Positions 6,180-13,360 of a stretch of DNA of 21,370 bases are shown piece after piece. Position 1 is the first letter of the stretch. Every line of letters begins with the position of its first letter. A program made the translations under genes and the position numbers. The notes below the pieces were generated by a model. That model saw only the letters and a program-made list of their open reading frames with translations. It made no database searches and had not been told where the DNA came from. Source of the DNA: an uncultured Collinsella sp. (GTDB taxonomy: Bacteria > Actinomycetota > Coriobacteriia > Coriobacteriales > Coriobacteriaceae); the NCBI GenBank assembly GCA_900544725.1, contig UQWK01000035.1:1-21370 (forward strand). Reading direction: 5' to 3'.

Positions 6180-7343
6180 CTAGAGCGTCTCGATGAAGGC
6201 GGCGATGCGGGTCTCGATCTGGCCCATGTCGCCATTGCTGTAGTCGGTCTCGATCTTCATGTACGGAATACCCGCACCCTCGACGGCCTCCTGCATGCGC
6301 GCGCTCTCAACGTTGAAGGTGTGGCAGGCCTGTAGCACGCTCTCCACTACGCCATCGACGTGATACTTCTCGCACATGGTCAGCGTGTTCTCCATACGGC
6401 CTTCGTTAGGCGTCATGACCGAGCAGTTGATGTCCAGGTAGCGGTCGGCGATGGCGCGCAGGATGTCGGGAGCATCCGGGTCGATCATCATGGCCGCCGT
6501 GCGCTCGCCCGAGCAGTCGTCCATGCACACGACCACACCACCGTTGGACTCGATGGTGCGGCCGATCTTGTTGATCACGCCGCCCACCGGGCAGCCGGTG
6601 ATCAGAATGCGCTTGGCATCTGCCGCGACCGGGCGCTCGCCCGCGTCGTAGGCCTCACGCAGCTTGGCAACCTTTTGCTCCAGCTGCTGTGTATAGGCCT
6701 CGATATCAAAGCTGAACGTGCCGGCAAACATGGTGCTCATCAGATCGACGCCGCTCATGGCCGCCGGCTGGTTGGCCTGCAGCGCAAACATCTCGAGCTG
6801 GGCCGCACGCAAGCGGTTGCGACGACGCACGGCGGCGCGCAGGTCGTCATCGGTAATCGTGATGCCGTAGAAGCCCTCGAGCTCCTCCTTGAGCAGGCGG
6901 CACTCCTCGTACCAGCCCTCGCGCTCGTAGGCGCGGTCGCGGCTCTGCGGCAGATGCAGGATGTACGTGTGCTTGAGCTCATTGAGCAGCTCATACATCT
7001 TCTTCTTGCCGTCGCAGGTGGTCTCGCCGATGATCATGTCGCTAAAGTACGTAAACGGGCACTTTTGCGAGTAGGCAAAACCGTAGGTCGACTTGATGAG
7101 CGGGCACAGATTTGCCGGGAGCACCTTCTCGGCCTCGGGAATCACCTCGTCGGACGTGCCGCACAGGGCCACGCTCGAGGCGCCCGCGGCATGGATAATC
7201 TCGAGTGGCGTATAGCTGCACAAGAAGCCGACCAGACGATTACCGGCCTGCTTGTAATCCTTAACGCGAATAAATGCCGCCTTGCGCTGCTCGTTGAACT
7301 CCTCAAACGTGCTGGGCAACGGCCGCTCAATTACATCGGACAT
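6180..7343 (-). CDS. Double-cubane-cluster reductase-like protein (2-hydroxyacyl-CoA dehydratase D family, YjiM type)
   Basis: 387 residues, closely resembling E. coli YjiM in length and motifs: NLCPLIKSTYGF (Cys80), KCPFTYFSDMIIGETTCDGKKKMYE (Cys95, Cys110), ITGCPVGG (Cys251), INCSVMTPNEGRM, ESVLQACHTFNVES (Cys340), ending IETDYSNGDMGQIETRIAAF. HgdB/BcrB-fold proteins bind Fe-S clusters through these cysteines; the YjiM/DCCP branch holds a [8Fe-9S] double cubane and reduces small molecules at low potential. The physiological substrate of this branch is not established. The ATG at 7343 follows AGGAG. It is downstream of a paralogue (151-nt gap) and upstream of its activator (80 nt). Confidence 0.88.
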   Translation of the reverse strand: MSDVIERPLPSTFEEFNEQRKAAFIRVKDYKQAGNRLVGFLCSYTPLEIIHAAGASSVALCGTSDEVIPEAEKVLPANLCPLIKSTYGFAYSQKCPFTYFSDMIIGETTCDGKKKMYELLNELKHTYILHLPQSRDRAYEREGWYEECRLLKEELEGFYGITITDDDLRAAVRRRNRLRAAQLEMFALQANQPAAMSGVDLMSTMFAGTFSFDIEAYTQQLEQKVAKLREAYDAGERPVAADAKRILITGCPVGGVINKIGRTIESNGGVVVCMDDCSGERTAAMMIDPDAPDILRAIADRYLDINCSVMTPNEGRMENTLTMCEKYHVDGVVESVLQACHTFNVESARMQEAVEGAGIPYMKIETDYSNGDMGQIETRIAAFIETL

Positions 7344-7412
7344 AAAGCTCCTAGAAAATAACGAAGATGAGCGGCTTCCCCAGGCACCGCACCTTCCGGC
7401 TCCAACCCTCCT

Positions 7413-7430
7413 CGCGTACCAAAGTACGCG
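7413..7430. repeat. Inverted repeat between the two DCCP-like genes
   Basis: Perfect 7-bp inverted repeat CGCGTAC-CAAA-GTACGCG in the 151-nt gap. On the minus strand it is followed by AGGAGG rather than a T run, so it is not a typical terminator. It could be an RNA processing or stabilising hairpin that sets different expression of the two paralogues. No ORF starts from the AGGAGG. Confidence 0.5.
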
Positions 7431-7494
7431 TCGTCGGGCTTGTCACTCGGAATCTGCGGCACCTGGGAAACCCGTTTTCATAGCTGAACTAGCC

Positions 7495-8778
7495 TTAGAT
7501 CGTTTCCAAGAAGGCCTCAATCCTAGTTTGCAGCTGGCCTGCGTCCTCGCCGGCGTAGTCGGTCGTGATGTGCATAAACGGAATTCCAGCCTCCTCGGCG
7601 GCCTTCTCCACGGCGAAGGACTCCATCTCGTAGAGCGTGCAGAACTGCAGGGCAACGTCGACAATACCGTCGGCATGCAAGTCCTTGGCCATCTGCACGA
7701 TGTCCTTCATACGCTGGTCGTTGGGGGTAAACACGGCGCAGTTGATCTTAAAGTAGCGCTCGGCGATGGCGTCGAGCATCTCGTCGACCGTCTCGCCAGA
7801 CTCGTCGACCAGGTCTTTGTAGTAGCGCGAGCCCGTGCAGGACTCCTCGCCCACCACGATGCCGCCAGCCTTCTCGATAAGGTTAAACAGCTTCCAGTTG
7901 GGCACGGCCATGGGCGTGCCGGTGTACAGGATGCGCTTGGTGCCCTTGGGCGCCACGCCCTCACCATTGGCGGCGCGCTCCTCGCACTCAGCCGCCATAT
8001 CGTTGATGGCATCGGTCAGGCGCGGCGTGTCGTCCATAAAGGCGGCCTGCACAGTCAGCAGACTGTCGAGACCGCTGATGGGAGCCGGGTCGGCGGCACG
8101 AGTCGCAGCCAGGCGCTGCAGGGCGCGGCGCTTCTCGTTAACGGCGTGGATGGCAGCCTTCAGACGCTCGGGCGTAATCTTGACGCCACACTCATCTTCA
8201 ATCTTGGCAGCGAGTTTCTTAACCTCGGCCTTCCAAGTCACGAGCGTCGACTCGTCGTGCACGTTAGGGATATCCATCACATACATGTTCTTTTGCGTGG
8301 CAAAGAACTCGTAGGCCTTCTTCTTGCCGTCGCAGGTGTTCTCGCCTACCACCAAGTCGCTCGACTCGATGTAAGGGCAAACCTCGCCCAGCTTAAAGCC
8401 AGCAAAGCTCTTGATAAGCGGGCAGGTGTTGCGCGGCAGATGCTCCTCCACCTTGTCCGTTGCCCAGTCGGCACCCGAGCACAGGCCCACGGGAATGCCA
8501 TCGCACGCAAGCACGATTTCCTCCGGCACATAGACGCAGAACGAGCCGACGATCTTGGTGGCCTCGCCGGCCTCCTTCTTGTCGAGCATCTCCTTAATAC
8601 GGCCACTGTGGATGTTGGTGGCAACAAAATCCAGGTAGGACGTGGACTTGGGGCGATTGTTCTGCGTCAGGAACATATCCCCGTACATCTGGCCCACGGC
8701 GCCCAGCAGCATGTCGTGGTCGGCAAGATTTATGCCGAGGCTCTCCCACATCGGATGGAAATCGAATTCTTCAGCCAT
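7495..8778 (-). CDS. Double-cubane-cluster reductase-like protein, longer paralogue
   Basis: 427 residues, same family as the downstream gene but clearly divergent. It has about 40 extra N-terminal residues (MAEEFDFHPMWESLG...), then the shared core: SFCVYVPEEI (Cys81), NTCPLIKSFAGF (Cys119), EVCPYIESSDLVVGENTCDGKKKAYE (Cys134, Cys149), EESCTGSRYYKD (Cys314), INCAVFTPNDQRM (Cys347), LQFCTLYEMES (Cys380). Where the paralogue has ITGCPVGG this one has YTGTPMAVPNW, so one conserved cysteine is missing. The two may form a heterodimer as in benzoyl-CoA reductase BcrB/C, or two separate homodimers sharing one activator. The ATG at 8778 follows AGAGGGG. Confidence 0.87.
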   Translation of the reverse strand: MAEEFDFHPMWESLGINLADHDMLLGAVGQMYGDMFLTQNNRPKSTSYLDFVATNIHSGRIKEMLDKKEAGEATKIVGSFCVYVPEEIVLACDGIPVGLCSGADWATDKVEEHLPRNTCPLIKSFAGFKLGEVCPYIESSDLVVGENTCDGKKKAYEFFATQKNMYVMDIPNVHDESTLVTWKAEVKKLAAKIEDECGVKITPERLKAAIHAVNEKRRALQRLAATRAADPAPISGLDSLLTVQAAFMDDTPRLTDAINDMAAECEERAANGEGVAPKGTKRILYTGTPMAVPNWKLFNLIEKAGGIVVGEESCTGSRYYKDLVDESGETVDEMLDAIAERYFKINCAVFTPNDQRMKDIVQMAKDLHADGIVDVALQFCTLYEMESFAVEKAAEEAGIPFMHITTDYAGEDAGQLQTRIEAFLETI

Positions 8779-8937
8779 GGCGGTTCCCCTCTCGAACCAA
8801 AAACGGATTACAGCGGTATCGATGCACGACGGACGGCGATTGCCCGGCCGTGCTCAAACCCGGAATTTTAGGGAACCTGCTTTGCGGTCGATTATTTAGT
8901 TGTGCGTCGTCTCTCCCGGAGCCGTGAACATACCTGC

Positions 8938-9006
8938 TCATATGCGACTCCGAGCCATATACAGGGCGCGCGCGGCAACGCGGCGAATGTATGTCGTCTG
9001 CGGCAT
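8938..9006 (-). CDS. Possible 22-residue leader peptide or small protein
   Basis: An ATG at 9004-9006 is preceded by AAAGGAGG at 8-nt spacing, as strong a ribosome binding site as any in the window, and runs to TGA at 8938-8940. The product begins MPQTTYIRRVAARA and continues LYMARSRI: basic (five Arg) with no acidic residue. It begins just after the candidate promoter and would be the first translated unit of the DCCP operon. It could be a regulatory leader peptide or a small protein, or a chance ORF. I do not recognise the sequence. Nothing ties it to a known attenuation system. Confidence 0.4.
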   Translation of the reverse strand: MPQTTYIRRVAARALYMARSRI

Positions 9007-9025
9007 GTGCGCACCCTCCTTTACA

Positions 9026-9074
9026 AGTTGAGGTCAACTATATCAACGGTCATCGACTATGCGAACACCGTTGA
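9026..9074 (-). promoter_or_regulatory. Candidate DCCP operon promoter with GTTGA operator-like repeats
   Basis: On the minus strand TTCGCA (9060-9065) lies 17 nt before TATAGT (9037-9042), placing the start near 9030. Around it are two inverted repeats: AGTTGA-GG-TCAACT (9026-9039), overlapping the -10/start, and TCAACGGT (9043-9050) with ACCGTTGA (9067-9074), flanking the -35. All four half-sites share GTTGA. This arrangement suits a dimeric repressor or activator; the regulator is not in the window. Confidence 0.5.
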
Positions 9075-9160
9075 CATTCGTACGACAGCATCGTGTGCCG
9101 TGGTTTAATAAATAATTATCTTGATTGATAAGAGCTTGTCATTCCTCATTCGGCGAACGG

Positions 9161-9198
9161 CAAAAACAAAGCCGCCGAGGCTTATATCCCCCGACGGC
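9161..9198 (-). terminator. Intrinsic terminator of modABC
   Basis: Ten-pair stem with two G-U pairs (GCCGTCGGGG from 9189-9198, CCTCGGCGGC from 9171-9180), loop GATATAAG, then TTTGTTTTTG on the minus strand. It lies 11 nt after the modC stop. Confidence 0.85.
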
Positions 9199-9209
9199 AT
9201 TACCCGGCG

Positions 9210-10280
9210 CTATCGACAAACCAAATGGATCTTACTCGCATCGAAGTGCATGCGCAGCGTCTCGCCTGCTTGCGGCAGCTCGTCGACAGGCGCGCCCACC
9301 TTGTTGACCTTCCACTGCAGGCGCGTGGGCGCATCGGCACGCGGCACATCCAGCAGCACCAGGCGCTCAAAACGTGAATCGCTCACTCGGGCCACGTGCA
9401 AATCATAGCTGTTGCGGCCGCGCTCGGCACGGTTGTCAACATGGAAGTAGCTTGCGCGAATGCCCAGGTACGCCAGATTATCGGGAACCTCGCGACCCAC
9501 GTTAAAGGTCATGCCCCAGTCGAGGGCCTCAACTTCTTCGTCGCCGATCTTGCGCGCACGGCTCGTGTTTTTGCACCCCGTCAGACGCAGTGCTGCCAGC
9601 GTCTGCGGACGGCGGACCACGTCCTCAACGGAGCCGACCTCCTCAACATGACCGTTGTGCATCACGCAGATGCGCTGGCACAGGCGGCATGCCTCGTCAA
9701 TATCGTGGCTCACGTAGAGCACGGTGCGGTTGCATACATCGAACAGGTCGAGCATGTTCTGTTCGAGGGCGCTCTTAAGATAGGAATCGAGTGCGCTCAT
9801 GGGCTCGTCGAACATAAAGATGCCCGGGTGCGCCGCCACCATGCGGGCAAGCGCCACGCGCTGCTGCTGGCCGCCCGAGAGGCGCGCGGGATAGCGGTCG
9901 GCAAAGTCTGCCAGGCCAAAGATGCCCAGGTAGCGCTCAGCAAGCTGCTTGCGTGCCGTAGCGTCGCCCGCATCCTCAACCCCCGCGCACACGTTGTCGG
10001 CCACGGTCATATTGGGGAACAGCTGATAGTTTTGGAACAGCAGGGCGCATTTTCGCTCCTGAGGCGACAGGTTGATACCCGCGGCCGAATCGAAGAAGGT
10101 CACGCCATTGATGACGATCTTGCCCTCGTCGGGCGTCTCCACGCCGGCGATGCAGCGCAAGGTACAGCTCTTGCCGCATCCGGAGGCGCCGAGCAGCGCC
10201 ACGCGCTCCTCGCCGGCCTCGAGCTGAATGTCGAGGGTAAAACCGGGATAGCGCTTTTTGATATCCAAAACGAGCGACAT
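9210..10280 (-). CDS. modC: Molybdate-type ABC transporter ATP-binding protein
   Basis: 356 residues. ATPase domain 1-230: Walker A GASGCGKSC (31-39), Q-loop FQNYQLFPNMTVADNV, signature LSGGQQQR (134-141), Walker B FMFDEP (155-160), switch His in YVSHD. The C-terminal ~120 residues resemble the regulatory/TOBE-like region of ModC-type ATPases. It energises uptake of the oxyanion bound by ModA through ModB. GGGAGG precedes the ATG at 10280, within the last codons of modB (3-nt gap), so the two are translationally close. Tungstate specificity is equally possible from sequence. Confidence 0.9.
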   Translation of the reverse strand: MSLVLDIKKRYPGFTLDIQLEAGEERVALLGASGCGKSCTLRCIAGVETPDEGKIVINGVTFFDSAAGINLSPQERKCALLFQNYQLFPNMTVADNVCAGVEDAGDATARKQLAERYLGIFGLADFADRYPARLSGGQQQRVALARMVAAHPGIFMFDEPMSALDSYLKSALEQNMLDLFDVCNRTVLYVSHDIDEACRLCQRICVMHNGHVEEVGSVEDVVRRPQTLAALRLTGCKNTSRARKIGDEEVEALDWGMTFNVGREVPDNLAYLGIRASYFHVDNRAERGRNSYDLHVARVSDSRFERLVLLDVPRADAPTRLQWKVNKVGAPVDELPQAGETLRMHFDASKIHLVCR

Positions 10281-10283
10281 GGC

Positions 10284-11726
10284 TTATCGACCTCCCTTCG
10301 CGACCGCGTCATCGCGCATAAGCTCGGCCAGCGCCTCGCGGTCGATGCGCAGGGCATCGCCACCAACAGGGTCGAGCGAATCCCCCTGTCCGGCGAGCTC
10401 CTTGGCCTGCTTACGCTCCGTACGGGAAAGACCGCGCTCGCGATACTTTTGCGAATGCGCCGTATACATGTTAATGAACAGGATGACCAGGAAGCTAAAG
10501 ACGATTACGACGACAACCCAAAAGAGCGCCACCGACGTGTTGCCGCCCATCCACTCAAAGTAAATCGCAATGGGAATGGTCTGCGTAATGCCGGCATAGT
10601 TGCCCGCAAAGAACAGCGTGCAGCCAAACTCGCCCATGGCGCGGGCAAAGGCGAGCACCGTGCCGGCGGCAATGGAGGGCCAACCGAGGGGCATCATGAG
10701 CTTGGTGAAAATACGGCGCTCGGACCAGCCCAGTGTGCGCGCGGCGCCGAGCATCTGTGTGTCGAGGCTCTCGAAAGCACCCAAGGCCGTACGATAGACG
10801 AGCGGGAACGACACCACCACGGCCGAAATCACCGCCGCTGGCCACGTAAAGACAATTGAGATCCCGTGCGCGATCAGCCACTGGCCCACCCCGGTCGAGC
10901 GGCCGAACAGCATGAGGAGCAAAAAGCCGCAGACCGTGGGCGGCAGCACCATGGGGATGGTAAAGACCGAGTCGAGCAGGCCCTTGATGCGACTCGAGGT
11001 ACCCATAGTCTTCCACGCGGCAAACAGGCCCAGTGCAAAGGAAATCAGCAGGGCAAGGCCGCTCGTTTTAATGGACACCCAAAACGGGCGATAGTCGATA
11101 TCGCCCAAAAAGGAAGCCAGTGAGGTCAAGGGCCCCTGCTCATCCCGCAACACGACAGACGATGCCTCTACCATTTGAGCGCTATCAAGCCAACGCGCGC
11201 CGCCCTTAGCATCACCCGAGGCTGATGCAATCACCACATAGCGGTCCCCATCCGCACCGCGCTCGTCAAAGCCATAGGTATACCCGCCGGCATCAAACGT
11301 TGTTTCCGCCGTGACATACCAAGGAAGATCCACGTCCCCCAGCTGCGCACCTCCCATGCAGTTTGCGCTGTCGAGCTTGCAGATGAGGGCCTTGAGACCC
11401 GATATGCACTCGTTGTCCTGCGGATCAAATCCATACCTCTCGACCGCCTTAGGCGATATCCACACCACAACGCGATCGGCAGCAGGCGCCACTACAAGGT
11501 CCACGTCCTCGTCAACGGGAAACCGGTAGCCCTCAGGCTGGCCCTCCATGGCACGAGCGGTCCCCTTGGCCAGCCGCTCAAAACCCTCGATCCCATAGGA
11601 AAGCCCATGAGCGGTCGCAGCAACCTGGGCCCCGTCCTCAGTGTCCCCACCAAACGCAAATCCCGGCACCCAGCAAAGCGCGAAGGTCAAAGCACAGGTG
11701 ACAAGCATGCGGAATCTATTAAGCAC
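10284..11726 (-). CDS. modB: Molybdate ABC transporter permease with extra extracytoplasmic N-terminal region
   Basis: 480 residues, about twice the usual ~225 of ModB. The start is GTG at 11726, six nt after GGAG; upstream in-frame codons lack a ribosome site. Residues 1-27 look like a signal peptide or anchor (RFRMLVTCALTFALCWVPGFAFGG). Residues about 28-210 are a soluble, presumably extracytoplasmic, region with Cys107, Cys116 and Cys123. Residues 211-425 are the standard ModB permease with about five membrane segments and the EAA loop (GAARTLGWSERRIFTKLMMP). A ~55-residue charged cytoplasmic tail follows. I do not recognise the added region. It overlaps no frameshift and is one continuous frame, so it reads as a true fusion. 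Confidence 0.88.
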   Translation of the reverse strand: MLNRFRMLVTCALTFALCWVPGFAFGGDTEDGAQVAATAHGLSYGIEGFERLAKGTARAMEGQPEGYRFPVDEDVDLVVAPAADRVVVWISPKAVERYGFDPQDNECISGLKALICKLDSANCMGGAQLGDVDLPWYVTAETTFDAGGYTYGFDERGADGDRYVVIASASGDAKGGARWLDSAQMVEASSVVLRDEQGPLTSLASFLGDIDYRPFWVSIKTSGLALLISFALGLFAAWKTMGTSSRIKGLLDSVFTIPMVLPPTVCGFLLLMLFGRSTGVGQWLIAHGISIVFTWPAAVISAVVVSFPLVYRTALGAFESLDTQMLGAARTLGWSERRIFTKLMMPLGWPSIAAGTVLAFARAMGEFGCTLFFAGNYAGITQTIPIAIYFEWMGGNTSVALFWVVVVIVFSFLVILFINMYTAHSQKYRERGLSRTERKQAKELAGQGDSLDPVGGDALRIDREALAELMRDDAVAKGGR

Positions 11727-11794
11727 GAAAAGCTCCAAGCGGATACAAAGACGGAGTGAAACACAAAACGATGGAATTATCGCGCCAAGCCGCA

Positions 11795-12667
11795 CTACGC
11801 GGAAAGCTCAAAGCCGTACTTAGCCCAAATCTTCTGAGCCTTCTTGTTGGTCAGACAGAAGTCGATGAACGCCTTGGCCTCGTCGGCATGCTCGGAGCTC
11901 TCGGCAACGGCACCCGGGTACACGATGGGCTTGTGCGAATCCTCGGGGCACACGAAGGCCTCCTCGATGCCGTCGTAGCGGAAGATATCGGAGCTGTAGA
12001 CAAAACCGGCCACGCAGTCGCCTGTGGACACATAGGCGGCGGCGGTACCAACTTTGTCGGCCAGTGCGACCTTGTCGGCGATCTCAGGCGCGTACTCGCC
12101 GTCGTCGCCCTCGGTGCCGGTGTAGAGGCCCACAGAAGCCAGCGCCTGGTTGGCGTACTTGCCGGCGGGAACGGTCTTGGCGTCGCCAATGGCGATCTTG
12201 CCGTCCAGATTCGCGACGTCGGCGATGGCCTCGACCTTGGTGTCGGAGCCCTCGGCACGAATAATCACGAGATCATTGACGAACATGTCCTCACGTGTGT
12301 CGACGTCGACGAGCTCGGCGGCCTCGGCGTCGTCCATGGTGCCCTTGGAGGCCGTGATGAGCACGTCGACGGCGGCACCGGCGCGCATCTGCTCGACAAG
12401 GTCGCCAGACGCCTTAAACTGCGTGTCGGCAAAGGTGGTGCCGGTCTGCTCGGTGTAGAGCTCCTGAACCTCGGGCAGAGCTTTCTCGAGCGAGTTGGCG
12501 GCAAAGACCTGCAGCTCGACAGCTTTCTTGGAAGATGCCTTGGCAGAACCGGCATCGGATCCGGCCAGCTCGGACGTCTTGTTGCCCGAGCAGCCGGCAA
12601 GACCAAGGCCGGCAGCGGCGACAGCAGAAAGCGAGACGAATCCGCGGCGAGAAACCATATCGAACAT
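11795..12667 (-). CDS. modA: Molybdate-binding lipoprotein of the ABC importer
   Basis: 290 residues. The signal region MFDMVSRRGFVSLSAVAAAG ends in lipobox LAGC (Cys26), so it is a lipid-anchored binding protein. SRRGFV resembles a twin-arginine motif, so Tat export is possible. The mature part has ModA features: VFAANSLEKALPEV near the start, GDLVEQMRAGAAVDVLITAS, and NDLVIIRAEGS. It captures molybdate (or tungstate) outside the membrane. The ATG at 12667 follows AAGGG. First gene of modABC; modB follows after 68 nt. Confidence 0.93.
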   Translation of the reverse strand: MFDMVSRRGFVSLSAVAAAGLGLAGCSGNKTSELAGSDAGSAKASSKKAVELQVFAANSLEKALPEVQELYTEQTGTTFADTQFKASGDLVEQMRAGAAVDVLITASKGTMDDAEAAELVDVDTREDMFVNDLVIIRAEGSDTKVEAIADVANLDGKIAIGDAKTVPAGKYANQALASVGLYTGTEGDDGEYAPEIADKVALADKVGTAAAYVSTGDCVAGFVYSSDIFRYDGIEEAFVCPEDSHKPIVYPGAVAESSEHADEAKAFIDFCLTNKKAQKIWAKYGFELSA

Positions 12668-12726
12668 ATTCAACCCTTTCGAACGCTATGCCCGGGCACC
12701 CCGCCGCAGGCTTTATTCCGTTACTA

Positions 12727-12780
12727 GATTATACTTCCGCGCGAATAATGATAGTGAGAAGTTATTCTCGCTAGAGAATA
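12727..12780 (-). promoter_or_regulatory. modABC promoter with upstream inverted repeat
   Basis: A perfect TATAAT -10 (12727-12732, minus strand) gives a leader of about 50 nt to modA; the -35 is weak. About 30 bp further upstream is a perfect 7-bp inverted repeat TATTCTC-GCTA-GAGAATA (12763-12780). Its position behind a poor -35 suits an activator, or a repressor acting upstream. It only loosely resembles the E. coli ModE site, so the regulator is open. Confidence 0.55.
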
Positions 12781-12819
12781 TAGTTTCGAGTTGCCGTGCA
12801 CCTCGGCGTCGCTTCGGCA

Positions 12820-12857
12820 GAAAACAAAGGCGGAGCAACCGTTCAGGTCGCCCCGCC
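12820..12857 (-). terminator. Intrinsic terminator of moeA-mogA
   Basis: Twelve-pair stem with two G-U pairs (GGCGGGGCGACC and GGTTGCTCCGCC on the minus strand), loop TGAAC, then TTTGTTTTC. It begins 14 nt after the mogA stop and separates moeA-mogA from modABC. Confidence 0.88.
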
Positions 12858-12870
12858 GCAGGTAAACCGC

Positions 12871-13350
12871 TTAGTTGGTATGTCCGCCGCCCGCTGTCAT
12901 CTGAGCCGCATGCTCCAGCTGGTCCGCTATGGCCTCCCAGCTTTCGCGGGCGGCCTTCGTAGAACCGGGAAAGTTTACGACAAGTGTATGACCTCGTTGC
13001 ATGCAAATAGCGCGCGAGAGCATGGCGCGGCGCGTCTTGGTCATGGAGTATGCGCGGATTGCCTCTGCAATACCCGGCACATCGCGGTCGCAGACGGCAC
13101 GCGTCGCCTCGGGCGTCACATCGCGCATCGAAAGCCCCGTGCCGCCGCAGGTGAGCACGACATTGGCGTGGCACTCATCGGCGGCTTCCACAATGGCATC
13201 ACCAATCTCGCTGACGTCGTCGCGCACGACCACATGTGAGGCGACCGTCCAGCCCTGCGCTTCGATAAGCTCCTCGAGTGCGGCGCCGGCCTCGTCCTGC
13301 GCAAGATCGCGCGTGTCCGAGCACGTCACGATCGATATCTTCAGCTCCAT
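12871..13350 (-). CDS. mogA: Molybdopterin adenylyltransferase-like protein (MogA/MoaB family)
   Basis: 159 residues, a single MoCF_biosynth domain. It begins ISIVTCSDTRDLAQDEAG and carries the molybdopterin-binding motif TCGGTGLSMRDVTPEAT, then MTKTRRAMLSRAICMQRGHTLVVNFPGSTKAARE. MogA-type enzymes adenylylate molybdopterin before MoeA inserts molybdenum. The ATG at 13350 has AGGAGGAA upstream and sits 10 nt after the moeA stop, so the pair is cotranscribed. MogA and MoaB cannot be told apart by sequence alone; I use mogA for function in this context. Confidence 0.88.
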   Translation of the reverse strand: MELKISIVTCSDTRDLAQDEAGAALEELIEAQGWTVASHVVVRDDVSEIGDAIVEAADECHANVVLTCGGTGLSMRDVTPEATRAVCDRDVPGIAEAIRAYSMTKTRRAMLSRAICMQRGHTLVVNFPGSTKAARESWEAIADQLEHAAQMTAGGGHTN

Positions 13351-13360
13351 AGTGTTCCTC

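Larger units (their letters stand above)
8779..9209 (-). other. 431-nt regulatory region between modC and the DCCP operon
   Basis: No large gene fits here. On the minus strand it holds, in order: the modC terminator (9161-9198), an A/T-rich stretch, a cluster of four GTTGA/TCAAC half-sites (9026-9074), a candidate promoter (9037-9065), a possible 22-codon ORF with a perfect Shine-Dalgarno (8938-9006), and about 160 nt of leader before the first DCCP gene at 8778. The leader shows only a weak hairpin around 8822-8855 and no recognised riboswitch. Confidence 0.6.

Noticed and set aside
11727..11795. A longer modB start at 11795
   Set aside because: The added residues overlap the modA stop, have no ribosome site and precede a clear GGAG-spaced GTG at 11726.
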